DNA of 64,000 bases from Aplectana chamaeleonis (lineage: Eukaryota > Nematoda > Chromadorea > Rhabditida > Cosmocercidae). Below are positions 19,421-29,867 of this stretch, piece by piece (position 1 is the stretch's first letter; every line of letters starts with the position of its first letter). The notes beneath the pieces are model-generated. The model saw nothing but the letters and a program-made list of their open reading frames with translations. It searched no databases and was not told the DNA's origin. The stretch covers positions 325,001 to 389,000 of the forward strand of contig JAPDOI010000440.1 in assembly GCA_029168955.1 (NCBI GenBank), given 5' to 3'. The translations under genes were made by a program, and so were the position numbers.

Positions 19421-21388
19421 GTGGAGGAAAGAAGATCATCTCCGTGCAAACCGACGTCATCCCCTCCACGAAGAGGGTTTTTGTCATGGGAGAGGTGCTG
19501 GCCGGCCGCAGCTCTCCTTCGGATTCTCCTGCAAAGGGCCGGCGTGGAGAGGAATCCTGGACCCGCTCAGAAGTACCTATGCGCCGCGTGCGGCAAGGAT
19601 GTTACCAGGAGACATACCAGCGTCCAGTGCTTCGGATGCCAAAGGTGGGTGCATCTCTCCTGTTCGGGTCTCTGTTCTGTGAGGCATCATAACTCTTCTT
19701 TTCGATGTGTTTTGTGCTCCTCACCTACCAACTCTGATTCCTCAAACTCCAATCGCCCCTTTCCATTGTACATATAAATCTCAACGGCCTTCGTGGCAAG
19801 CTTTCTGAGCTATCTCTCTTTGCACGTACTTACCATCCAGACGTGATCATGGTTCAGGAAACCAAGCTCTCTCCATCCCCTACAAATCCTCATCCCAATA
19901 TCCCGGGCTATACTTCTTACCATGCTCCAAGGTCAAATCTTGGCGGAGGAGTTTCCACTTTTGTATTATCTACTCTTCCCTCACACCTCATACCTAACAC
20001 TCCCACGGACGGTACTCTCGAGTACCTCCCGGTCCATCTCCCCCTCAAAACTCCCCTTTCTCTCTTCAACATCTATATTCCCCTACCACATCATGCCCTC
20101 CATCCTATGATCCTATTCTACTCCTCAGGCAGCTTTACGACTGCTCCTCTCATCTTCGTCTATATTTGCGGGCGATTTTAATGCTCATACATTTTGCTCG
20201 TCTCTTGGCTCTGATGCTAGAGGAAGTGACGTCGAGGAATGGGCGGAGGAGTGCGACCTGGTCATACTAAACGATGATCAGCCCACTCGCCTCCCTGCCA
20301 ACGGCCGATCTTCTAGCCCAGACATAACTCTTGTCTCTTCCAACCTTTCAAACACCTGCTCATGGTCTACCTCGACTACATTGTCTAGTGATCATATTCC
20401 TGTCTTTGTGCACATCGATCTCTCAAATTCTCTTGCTCCTTATTCTGGTGTTCGACAACGTTCTTATCTCAATTTAGGCCAAGCAGACTGGTGCCTGTTC
20501 AGCGAGGTTGCGCTCCGCCTAGCGGCTGACTATCCGTGGAACGGCAATGTGCATCAAAAGAGCACCACCTGTCTGATGTAATCCGCCGGGCCATGAAGGC
20601 GGCTATTCCTGTTGGCCGCGTTAAGACGTTCTATCCAAACGTCACCAGAGAAATTCTCCAAAGATTAGGACTAGAGATGCCAGGAGAGCAGCCGACCATC
20701 TAGACCCTGTCGTTGCTCAACTCGATGACGAGATCAGAAAAGATCTGGACAGGCACAAGAAAGAAGAATGGGAAAAGTTCACGGGACAGTTGGATTTCAA
20801 GGCGGACAGTGCAACTACGTGGAAGGTACTACGGAAGCTATCTGGAAAGAGCTCGCCAGCTACCGTATCCACCATTGAATTTGATAATAACGTTTTCAAG
20901 ACGGGTAAGGAAGCCGCCTACTCTCTTGGAAAAAGCTTCTTTGTCACAAGTACACGGCGTGGTCCGCAGAATAGAGTGACAGTTAGAGAGCTGTGCCGCC
21001 TCCCGCTCATGAGCACGGCCGATGCGTACACTGTGGCGCACGTAGAGAAGATCATAAAGGACATGCGGAACTCCAAAGCTGTCGGTCCCGACGGCATTTG
21101 TCCTGCTGTACTGAAGAAGCTCCCGACTGAGATACTCCCACTCGTCGTTGATGTGATTAATACTTCATTCAGCTCGTGCATTATTCCCCAAAACTGGAAG
21201 ACAGCCAACGTCATCCCGTTGCCGAAGCCAGGCAAACCTCAGTCGTCAGTAAAGGGTTATCGACCCATTAGCTTGATGTCACCTTTCGCTAAGGTAGCCG
21301 AAAAGCTCATTGTGGAGAATTTAGCAGAGCATAACGAGAAACAATTGTTTCAACACGGGTTCAAAGGCTGCATTCTACAACTACTGCG
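19421..21388 (+). pseudogene. LINE-A copy: leader, 2A-like, PHD, endonuclease and RT N-terminal part
   Basis: It starts MEERRSSPCKP. The GVERNPGP motif is intact, followed by a PHD finger (CAACGKD, CFGCQRWVHLSC, CVLC), an endonuclease with MVQETKLS, GGGVSTFV and SSDHIPV, and an RT with AVGPDGICPAVLKKLP and YRPISLMSPFAKVAEK. Frame breaks occur near 19770, 20095, 20570, 20665 and 21365. Each is a small indel relative to LINE-A3 (28900-31909). Confidence 0.8.
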
Positions 21389-22795
21389 TTGCTAGAAATT
21401 ACTAGCTATGCAATCGACGGGTTCAACGCTTTGAAGCCATTGAGAACTGTTGCTGTCGCGTTGGATCTCACCAAGGCTTTCGATACGGTTAAACTAGGAA
21501 TCTTGTCAAGAAACGTTTTGGAGTCGTCGATACCACCGTGGCAAAAGCGCTGGATATCGGCCTTTATCAAAGGTCGACGGGCAAGAGTCATGTTCCAGAA
21601 CCATGTCTCCAACAGTATTCCTATGGCAGCTGGAGTCCCCCAGGGCGGTGTTTTATCACCAGCTCTCTTCAGTCTGTATCTAGAAGATATGCCTGAACCA
21701 CCACAGGATATCAAGACTGTCGCCTACGCCGATGATATAACAATCATGTGTCGAGACCGGGATATAAAGGTAGCCGCCACCAAGATCAACGAGTACCTGA
21801 AGACGCTGAAGAGGTTCTTCGACGACAAGATGCTAAAGATCTCCGCATCGAAATCATCAGTATCCGTCCTCACAACGGACCCATCCGAGCACAGAGCTCA
21901 TCCGGAGGTAGAGTGGGATGGAGACCGTCTGCCTGCTGCTCGATTTCCAAAACTGCTCGGTCTTGTGCTCGATCCGTCGCTCAAGTTTCATAAAAATACC
22001 GAGCAGAAGCAGGCTGTTGTTAAAGCCAAACTCAATGTTCTCAGGGCCCTAGGCGGTACCTCATGGGGTAGCAGCAAGGAAACGATACTCATGACGTATA
22101 AGGCGATTCTTCAGCCAGCCATGGAATACGCCGCACCGGTTTGGCAGCATCTAGTTTCAGAATCTTCCTGGTTTAAGATGCAACGCGTACAAAATGCCGC
22201 TCTTCGCATTGCCACCGGATGTGCAAAGAGTTCCCCAGTCGAGCATCTGCATGCCGAAGCCCGTCTATTGCCTGTGAAGGAGCACTGTCAGCTGCAAGCC
22301 CAACAATTACGAATCAATATTATTAAGCAACCAAACCACCCGTCCTGGAGAGTGCTTAACCCCGTTAGAGAGAGAGCCAAAAGAATGCCATTTGCCGATG
22401 CTCCATGCAAAGTCAACTTGCAGAGATGGCACGACTCACAGCAAGAACGACTCCGTCTTTTGCGCGAGGAGCACACCAAGTTCGTACGGTGTCATCTTGA
22501 GAAGGCGGCGGTGAATCCTATACTAGGAGAAGCACCGCCCCCAGTCTGCGAATCCGAGACTCAACTCGGAAGAAGGGCTAGATGCACACTGGCATCGTTG
22601 CGCTGCGGTCACTCGTCAATGCTCATGTCCTACGTCAGCAAAATCGACAGCAGCAAATCTGATGTCTGTCCGGACTGCGGTGCTATCGGCCATGATACAG
22701 CACATTTATTTCGCTGTCCGGTGAGACCTACCACGCTGACCATAATGGATCTATGGACGAATCCACTACTGGTCGCCCAGTTTCTTCACCTATGA
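21389..22795 (+). pseudogene. LINE-A copy: RT core and C-terminal domain, 468 codons open
   Basis: The frame opens near the RT finger region and covers VAVALDLTKAFDTV, AAGVPQGGVLSPALFSLYL, AYADDITIMC, FPKLLGLVLDPSLKFHKN, LEYAAPVWQHLVSES-type blocks and the knuckle CPDCGAIGHDTAHLFRC, ending LLVAQFLHL plus stop. All RT catalytic residues look present, but the frame is separated from its N-terminus by an indel near 21365. It is not an independent gene. Confidence 0.85.
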
Positions 22796-22837
22796 CAAAA
22801 CCCTCGATGTGGCTGCAAAGAAGAAGAAGAAGACAAT

Positions 22838-23114
22838 CCCGAACATTTGAAGTGCACCCAGCCAAGGCAAACACCACACTGAATGCTTGCATGTTGAGCA
22901 GATAGTCCGCAGTGACAGCAGGGATATCGCGGTGTCTTGCTGCGCGGTCCCGGATTCCTCTCGATGCCAGCTTGTCGAAGTAAAATACAGAGTGTAGCAG
23001 CCAGCCAACTACACTCCCAATACGAAAAAACTCCACATGGAGTGATTGATGTCCGTTTGATGAGTCTCCATAACGTCGACTCCACAGATCCACCACGCGT
23101 AGGTTGAACATCTT
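22838..23114 (-). pseudogene. LINE-B 5' end: leader, 2A-like and PHD finger
   Basis: It reads MFNLRVVDLWSRR at the 5' end in one frame. The frame then shifts to LIKRTSITPCGVFSYW, AATLCILLRQAGIERNPGP (2A-like) and a PHD-type CCHCGLSAQHASIQC...CLGWVHFKCSGL, where LINE-A was inserted. It continues at 19364 downward with SSYDDYTHAYCC. The leader and zinc-finger layout is the same as in LINE-A. Confidence 0.8.
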
Positions 23115-23724
23115 GGATCCCCAGCTACCTCAAAGGGAGAACGATACGGACAGAATACAGAGGCCGGATGTCAAACGTAAGATTGGTGTGCTCCGGGATA
23201 CCGCAAGGCGCAGTGCTCTCTCCGCTCCTTTTTTCTTACTACATCGACGATCTTCCAGCACCCCCAACAGAACCACGCCTTATCGTATAAGCGGATGATT
23301 TAACACTGGTTACATCAGATCCTGATGTGGAAACCTGCGAAAAACGTCTGAACGACTATCTCCCGAAAGTGACAAAGGCTCTGGAAGATCTCCAACTGCA
23401 ACTTTCGATCCGAAAGACTACTGTCTTTCTTCTCACAACACATTCTGCTCAAGCGAGATACGTGCCGAAAGTCTTCATAAATGGAACGCGAATCACGCAC
23501 GAAAGAAATCCGACGATCCTCGGCTATCACTTTGATACGATGATGACGGGAAGACTTCATGCGGAAGCTGTTCGGAAGAAGACGGCTAAAAGAACGAACC
23601 TCCTGAAAGCGTTGGCGGGAAGGAATTGGGGACAAAGCAAGGAGCTGCTCACACTGACCTACCGTGCCATTGGACAATCTGTGATGTCCTACGCGGCTCC
23701 AGCCTGGAGCCCGCTCATTGCATC
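23115..23724 (+). pseudogene. LINE-C host segment 4: RT palm
   Basis: The segment resumes the LINE-C RT at the WISSYLKGRTIRTEYRGR region and contains SGYRKAQCSLRS-type broken sequence. At 23285-23300 the catalytic box appears as a stop followed by ADD (expected YADD). The frame from 23327 then reads VETCEKRLNDYLPKVTKALE, RARYVPKVFINGT and ILGYHFDTMMTG, to SYAAPAWSPLIAS, where the LTR element begins. The copy is inactive because the YADD tyrosine codon is a stop. Confidence 0.8.
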
Positions 23725-23953
23725 TGTTAAGTACGTAGTGGTACTCTTGTAGTCGAAGTATTTATTAGTCCAAACAGCAACAATAATATGTAGACGACGG
23801 AAGGATAGCAGGTGCGGGAGCACAGGCGAAGGAGACGTCGAGAAGTAGATCTATATCACAGGCCAGGCCCCCTTTTATATGCGACCTTATCTTATCTTAT
23901 CAAATGTCTACTTACTAGATTTCATGTAATAACTGGTCAGGTTCTGTGTAACA
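23725..23953 (-). repeat. Gypsy-2 3' LTR
   Basis: It is 229 bp and begins TGTTACACAGAACC on the minus strand. It is nearly identical to the LTR at 28181-28409. A TTATTAGTCC stretch near the end is the only polyadenylation-like signal I see. Confidence 0.95.
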
Positions 23954-24036
23954 CCTCCCTTTCTTTGAAATAGGAAACAGAAAATAACAACGGACAGTAA
24001 AAATCATAGCATCATTACATGAGATCATTCAACTTT

Positions 24037-25002
24037 CTATAAACGGTAGGTCTTCTGCTGCGGGTCCATGTGTAGTTGTCGCACTGGTTGACGGCTGCGG
24101 GTGGACCTTCGCGGCTGGCTGGCTTGCTGAACGGGAGGCGAAGCATCTACCTCGTAGTGATTAGCTGGTTCTGGCTGTACTGTCGGTTGTGGTCTGCTGA
24201 GGTCGAACATGTCGAAAAGTGTGTCCAGGTTCGTGGGATCGTTGTCACTTGTGTCATCGTTATAGCGCACTCGTAGTTGATTTGCGTGTCGCTTCCATAT
24301 TTCACTTCCTACGAGCACTTTGTAGAGCACACAACCAATACGTTGAAGTATCTTTCCGTTAACCCAACTGACGTTCTGTCCACAGTAATTGCGTGCCAAA
24401 ATGAGGTCACCTGGCTGGAACATTCGTAGTACGGCTCCATGTTTCCGGTTAAACTGTCGTTCCATTGAATCGTTGGTGAGCGGTATTGATGGCAGTTTTG
24501 GTTTTAGGAGGGAGAGCTGCGTCCGCAAGTTTCGTCCAATGCAAAGTTCGGCTGGTGATTTCAGTCCCTGTAGACTTCTCTTAAATGTATCGACGAACCT
24601 TTCCGCCAGGCCATTTGATTGCGGATGATATGGGGGCGAAAAGACGTGGTGAATTCCGTTTTCCTCGCAAAAACTTTGGAATTCTGCTGATGCGAACTGG
24701 GTGCCATTGTCGGAAACCAATGTTTCGGGATATCCATGTCTGGCAAATGTCTGGCGCAGAAGAGAAATCGTCGCCGCTGTTGTAGTGCGTTCGGTGATGA
24801 AAATTTCGGGCCATTTTGAGTAGGAATCCACAATAACTAGGAAGTTTGTTCCTTGAAACGGTCCTGCATAATCGATGTGGATACGAGACCATGGTTTATC
24901 AGGGAGTGGCCACGAGGCGAGCGTCGTTTTTACGGGAGCTTTGGCAACGGCAGAACATTTCGCACATCGACGCACAGTATCTTCGATATCCTTATCGATT
25001 CC
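24037..25002 (-). pseudogene. Gypsy-2 pol part 3: integrase
   Basis: After the TGA the frame continues PGIDKDIEDTVRRCAKC, completing the zinc-binding HHCC. The catalytic D,D,E core is present: HIDYAGPF, SDNGTQFASAEF and PPYHPQSNGLAERFV. A basic, Pro- and Gln-rich tail ends MDPQQKTYRL at 24037. Only one nonsense codon and one frameshift keep this pol from being a single open frame, in line with the near-identical LTRs. Confidence 0.9.
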
Positions 25003-25005
25003 GGG

Positions 25006-25935
25006 TCAGTAGGCACAGCTACGAGCGAGAGTTTTCATTCGAACGATACCTGGATGCCCATTGTGTAGTTGACGAAGTACGCGTTGCTGTAGAGTAGCTG
25101 GTACGACAACACGTTCAGCGAGAAGCAAACATCCATCTAGCGTAGAGATAGAGACGCGACGATTGTAGAAGCATTGTATGATCGGATCTTCGATTGTCTT
25201 TGGCCATTTTCCATTAATGTACTGCTTGACTAGCTGTAAAATGTGATCATTTGAGGTTGATACCTTTATTTCTTCAGCTGTCACTGGTAGAGCTCGTACA
25301 GCTATGGCGAAAATGTTGGCGATGTCTTCTTCCGTAGAAATCGCGGCAATGACTTGATCCTCATCAGCAGTCGAGTGGTTGGAGATGAGCCTGGATAGTG
25401 CGTCAGCTTGGCCGAATTTCGTGGTTGAACGATACTGGATATTGAAATCGTATCCGAGAAGTGTAGTTGCCCATCCCTGTAGTCTGTTGGCGGTATATAC
25501 TGGAATACCTTTCTTTGAGCCGAAGATTGCGAGAAGAGGCTTGTGATCGGTCAGCAGGGTGAATTTACGTCCATGGAGCATCCTGTGAAACTTTTGGACC
25601 GCAAATATGAGAGCAAGCGCCTCCTTCTCTATTTGGCTGTAGTTCTTCTCAGCTGGGATGAGAGAACGGGATGCGTGTGCAATTGCCTTTTCAGATCCAT
25701 CCGGATAGCGATGTGAAATGACGGCGCCTATGCCGTAGTTGGAGGCATCTGCTGCTACCATCACTTCTTGTTTAGTATCGTAGTGAGCCAGAAGTAGGTT
25801 TGAGGCGAGAATTTCTTTTGCTCGGTTGAAACTCTTGTTGCATACTTCATTCCATACGAATTTCGCATTCTTTGCCAGTAGGGCGTCGAGTGGAGCTCGC
25901 GAATTTCGCATTTCGCTGACGAAATTTCCTAGTAA
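25006..25935 (-). pseudogene. Gypsy-2 pol part 2: RNase H and start of integrase
   Basis: It continues the RT connection (GNFVSEMRNS). RNase H blocks follow: VMVAADASNYGIGAVI, RSLIPAEKNYSQIEKEALAL and LLTDHKPLLAIFG. The HHCC integrase zinc domain begins at LHNGHPGIVRMKTLA. A single TGA near 25003 (expected Trp) separates it from the rest of integrase. RNase H would remove RNA from the hybrid during reverse transcription. Confidence 0.9.
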
Positions 25936-28151
25936 CTTAGGAGACCAAGGAATGAGCGAAGTTGTGCAAGATCCTTCGGTGCTGGCATATTTTGAATAGC
26001 ACCGATTTTCCGCGGGTCGGGACGTCGGCCATCTTTGTCGATTATGTATCCAAGATAGTTGATCCTTGTTGCAGCGAATTTGCATTTATTCAGCCGTATT
26101 TGAAGTCCGCTCTCAGCCATTCGTTTGAAAAATGCGTAGAGATTACGGTTATGCTCTTCCATTGTAGATCCAACTATTATGACATCATCGAGATATGTGA
26201 CCACACCATCCAACCCGGCGAGCGTCGCATCCACAATTTGTTGAAAAATTGCAGGAGCTGATTTGACTCCAAATGGTAGACGATTGTATTGATACAGACC
26301 ACGATGCGTGTTGATAGTCAGGAACTCCTTTGATTTTTCGTCGACTTCCACCTGAAGATACGCATCGGCCAAATCGATATGCGAAAAATACTGGCCTCCA
26401 TTGAGAGTTGAGAATATTTCTTCAGGTAGGGGAAGCGGATATTGGTGCAGGTCTAGAGCATCATTGAGACCTGTTGAGAAGTCAGCACAGATGCGCATTG
26501 TTCCATTTGACTTCTTGACGATGACTATGGGAGCGGCCCAGTTTGAGTAATTGACCTTTGAAATTACGCCAATTGATTCCAATCGATCGAGTTCCGTATC
26601 CACTGCTGGTTTAGCGGAATAGGGTACTGGGCGCTTGGGACGGAAGACTGGTTTCGCTCCTGGTTTGAGCTGAAGTGTAGCTTTTGAAAACTTGTAGATT
26701 CCGAGTTTACTGTTGAAAACTCCAGGATACTGATCTTGTAGCTGTTCTGCGAACGTTTCGCTTGAAGTTGCTGCAACTCTGTAACTGACTGCTACAGGCA
26801 CTGGAGTATCCGAGCTTGGAAGGGAATCCATCAAGGCGTAGATGCCCATTTTTGAGATCCATTCTGATCCAACCAGGTTTGTCTGAGTGTTTGCCACATA
26901 GAAAGTTCCTTCCGCTGAAGCGTCCTTGAATTTGCACGTGCATTGGCGTTGGCCCAGGAACTGAATTCGATTTCCTGATGCGCTAAGGGCGATGAGCGTC
27001 GCTGGTTGAAGTTCTGGTTTGCCCATGAGTATCCAGGTTGCATTGTTCATTACAGTGACATCAGAAGCGCTGTCGACTGTTATCCTTGCATATCGTCGAT
27101 AGCGATTGCTGTCAATGCTGGATACCGTGTAAATTGCATCCGACCGTCTCATTTGCTGCTTTGTTTGAGCATGGGTCCGGGGTGGGCGTGGCTTCCTGTT
27201 TTGATTTTTGACCATGTCACAGAATCCTTCTTTGTGTCCGGTCCTCCGGCAGTCGGCGCACTTGTGATTTCGATACGAACAGTTGCGGACGAAATGCATG
27301 CTACCGCAATACCAGCATGAATATGGTGGCAGTTTTGATGGTGTGCCTTGATTCCGGTATTGATTGTTGTCAACTGCTTGCTTTTGTCGACCATGACCGG
27401 ACAGCTGTGGACGGGCAGGTCGGGTGGGAGGAGACTGCTTGATGGAGTGCACTGTTGGAGTACCGTCCTCGATCATCTTCGTATCCCGTCGAAGATTGGT
27501 GAGTCTTTTGCATTCTTCAGTGAGCATTTGAATTGTGCATGTAGAATCAGCTTCGATTTTGTCCAAGAGCTTCAATCTGACAAAGGCGTCTTCAGCTGAC
27601 TGGAGGCCGCAGACGAATATCAGACATTTGAATTGTGCGTCGTTGCATTCAGCGAGTTTGAACCTCGAGCATTCGCGGTTGACACGGCCAGCATAGGTTG
27701 CAAAATCTTCTCTTGGCTCCTTTGTCAGCTTCATACATGTATACCGTGCACTGAATAGCGACTGCTGCGGCCCATACAAGTCCTTGAGTGTGTTTACTGC
27801 TTCGTCGAAATTGACATCCTTCGGGGTTTTCGGCAGGATGTAGTTGACGTATTTCTCGTACGATGTTGAATCGAACTTGTGAAGGAGCAGGCGGACTCGG
27901 GTCGGTTCATCGAGACGTTGGGCATCGATTGAAAAGATGTCCTCGTGCCGTCGATACCAAGCATCGAATGTGATATCAGCGTCTGGATCGTACTTGAACT
28001 CAGCAATGCGGCCGGCTAGTTGGTCGAACTCCTTTGCTGGATTGACAGTTGGCTGCTGATGGTGCTGCGAATCTTGATCCATTGAACCACGAAGTGCAGT
28101 GGCCAGAGTTGACAGGAGCTTCTGGAACTGTTCTTCGGAGATGGTCGCCAT
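25929..28151 (-). pseudogene. Gypsy-2 gag-pol part 1: gag, knuckles, protease, RT (740 codons)
   Basis: It starts MATISEEQFQKLL, 30 bases past the LTR. Gag spans about 1-270. Two zinc knuckles lie near residue 280-315 (CWYCGSMHFVRNC and CADCRRTGHKEGFC). The protease begins near 358 (VDSASDVTVMN, a DSA variant of the active site). The RT follows (KSNGTMRICADFSTGLN, YFSHIDLADAYLQVEV, LPFGVKSAPAIFQ, YLDDVIIVG). The frame ends at FLGLLSY by a one-base deletion near 25936; the next frame continues the same protein. Gag and pol share one frame, with no separate gag stop. Confidence 0.9.
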
Positions 28152-28180
28152 TGAGCTCGATTCCAGTCCTTGATCGCCAC

Positions 28181-28409
28181 TGTTAAGTCCGTAGTGGTAC
28201 TCTTGTAGTCGAAGTATTTATTAGTCCAAACAGCAACAATAATATGTGGACGACGGAAGGATAGCAGGTGCGGGAGCACAGGCGAAGGAGACGTCGAGAA
28301 GTAGATCTATATCACAGGCCAGGCCCCCTTTTATATGCGACCTTATCTTATCTTATCAAATGTCTACTTACTAGATTTCATGTAATAACTGGTTAGGTTC
28401 TGTGTAACA
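28181..28409 (-). repeat. Gypsy-2 5' LTR
   Basis: It is 229 bp and ends CTTAACA on the minus strand. It is directly followed (after one base) by a TGGCGATCAAGG primer-binding-like sequence. The few differences from the other LTR (for example TACG/TCCG near one end and GTCAGG/GTTAGG near the other) indicate recent insertion. Confidence 0.95.
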
Positions 28410-28899
28410 GCATCTTCTCACTGGGATCGGTTGCAAGCCTGTCAAAACACAGCTTTGAGGACCGCGACGGGAAGCCTTACAATGGCAAGCACAACTCATC
28501 TGAGTAGCGAGACAGGAATCATGCCAGTTCGAGCTCATAATGAGATGCTGACACTCCAATATCGAACGGTTGCGACACTCGACCCTGGACACCCGTCGCA
28601 CGACATGATGAAGAAGCCAGAACCACCTAGACAGATCAGGAAACACGTCAGAACTGTCAAACCAATGTTGGTGAAACCTGGAACTGCAGAGAGGATTCGC
28701 AAAGAAGTTCACAAGGAGTTTGTAAAAAAGTTCTTGGGTAATCTGAACTCTCCCTTGCTGAGTGGACCGCCGCCGAAGATATCCAAGGAGGAGGAGACGT
28801 TGTCAAGACCTAGCCGAGTAGCGCTGTCTCAGCTCCGAAGTGGTTTCTACTAAAAACCGCAATGGTACCTCCATAAGATAGGAGCAGCCGATAATCCAC
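28410..28899 (+). pseudogene. LINE-C host segment 5: RT tail
   Basis: It resumes after the GCATC duplication with HWDRLQACQNTALRTATGS, TTHLSSETGIMPVRAHNEML and LSRPSRVALSQLRSGFY. It has an in-frame TAA near 28851 where the sibling copy reads through. It ends GATAATCCAC, duplicated on the far side of LINE-A3. Confidence 0.85.
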
Positions 28900-28919
28900 G
28901 GTTCAAGAAACCAAGCATC

Positions 28920-29867
28920 ATGGTTCAAGAAACCAAGCTCTCTCCATCCCCTACCTATCCTCATCCTAATATCCCGGGCTACACTGCCTTCCATGCTCCA
29001 AGGTCAGCTCTTGGCGGAGGAGTTTCAACCTTTGTTTTATCCTCTCTCCCCTCCCACCTCATACCAAACACCCCCACGGATGGTACTCTCGAGTACCTTC
29101 CAATCCATCTCCCTCTTCAAACACCCCTTTCTCTTTTCAACATATATATTCCCCCTACCACCTCATGCCCCTCCTCCTACAATCCCATTCCTCTTCTCAA
29201 ACAACTCAATGATTATTCCCTCTCATCATCAGTTGTTTTCGCGGGCGACTTTAATGCCCACACCTTCTGCTCGTCCCTTGGTTCTGATGCTAGAGGAGAA
29301 GAAGTCGAAGAATGGGCTGAGGAGTGCGACCTGGTCATCTTAAACGATGATCAGCCCACTCGTCTCCCTGCCAACGGCCGATCTTCTAGCCCAGACATAA
29401 CTCTTATCTCGTCCAACCTTTCCAACGCTTGCTCATGGTCTACCTCAACAACATTGTCTAGTGATCATGTTCCCGTCTTTGTGCACATCGATCTCTCAAA
29501 TTCTCTTGCTCCTTATTCTGGTGTTCGTCAACGTTCTTATCTCAATTTAGGCCAAGCAGACTGGTGCCTGTTCAGTGAGGTTGCGCTACGCCTAGCGGCT
29601 GATTACCCGTGGAATGGCAATGTGCACCAGAAGGAGCATCACTTATCTGATGCAATTCGCAGGGCCATGAAGGCGGCTATCCCTGTTGGCCGAGTTAAGA
29701 CGTTCTATCCAAACGTAACCAGAGAAATTCTTGAGAAAATCAGGACTAGAGATGCCAGAAGAGCAGTTGACCATCTAGACCCTGTCGTCGCTCAGCTGGA
29801 TGGTGAGATCAGAAAAGATCTCGACCAGCACAAGAAAGAACAGTGGAAAAATTCACAGAACAGTTGA
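28920..29867 (+). pseudogene. LINE-A3 endonuclease
   Basis: The frame opens at MVQETKLSPSPTYPHP and shows GGGVSTFVLSSLPSHL, VVFAGDFNAHTFCSSLGSD, GRSSSPDITLISSNLS, SSDHVPVFVHIDL, then the linker MKAAIPVGRVKTFYPN. It ends in a one-base slip near 29850 and continues in the next entry. The N-terminal PHD and 2A-like region is missing by 5' truncation. Confidence 0.85.

Larger units (their letters stand above)
19371..22831 (+). mobile_element. LINE-A copy inserted in LINE-B
   Basis: GACAAT at 19365-19370 and 22832-22837 flanks it. After 13 extra bases the family start GGCTGCCGAGATGTCGTACG follows. The 3' end is a GAA tail at 22820-22831. At about 3.46 kb it is full length. The ORF is broken by several small indels (see the two coding entries). 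Confidence 0.85.
15807..23114 (-). mobile_element. LINE-B insertion 1 (minus strand), itself interrupted
   Basis: The flanks are GGATCTTCAGCTACCT (15791-15806) and GGATCCCCAGCTACCT (23115-23130), a 16-bp duplication with two differences. The element reads on the minus strand. Its 5' end is near 23114 and its 3' GAA-rich tail is near 15807-15815. It holds a TA MITE (16752-17030), a hairpin (about 17759-17864) and a LINE-A (19371-22831). Removing them restores PHD, endonuclease, RT and C-terminal knuckle in order. Confidence 0.85.
23725..28409 (-). mobile_element. Gypsy-2: young LTR retrotransposon (4685 bp) in LINE-C
   Basis: Two 229-bp LTRs (23725-23953 and 28181-28409) differ at about three positions. 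A 5-bp duplication GCATC flanks the element (23720-23724 and 28410-28414). The LTR ends are TGTTA...TAACA. On the minus strand, a primer-binding-like GTGGCGATCAAGG follows the 5' LTR, and a purine tract AAAGAAAGGGAGG precedes the 3' LTR. Domain order is gag, knuckles, protease, RT, RNase H, integrase (Gypsy/Ty3). Confidence 0.95.
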
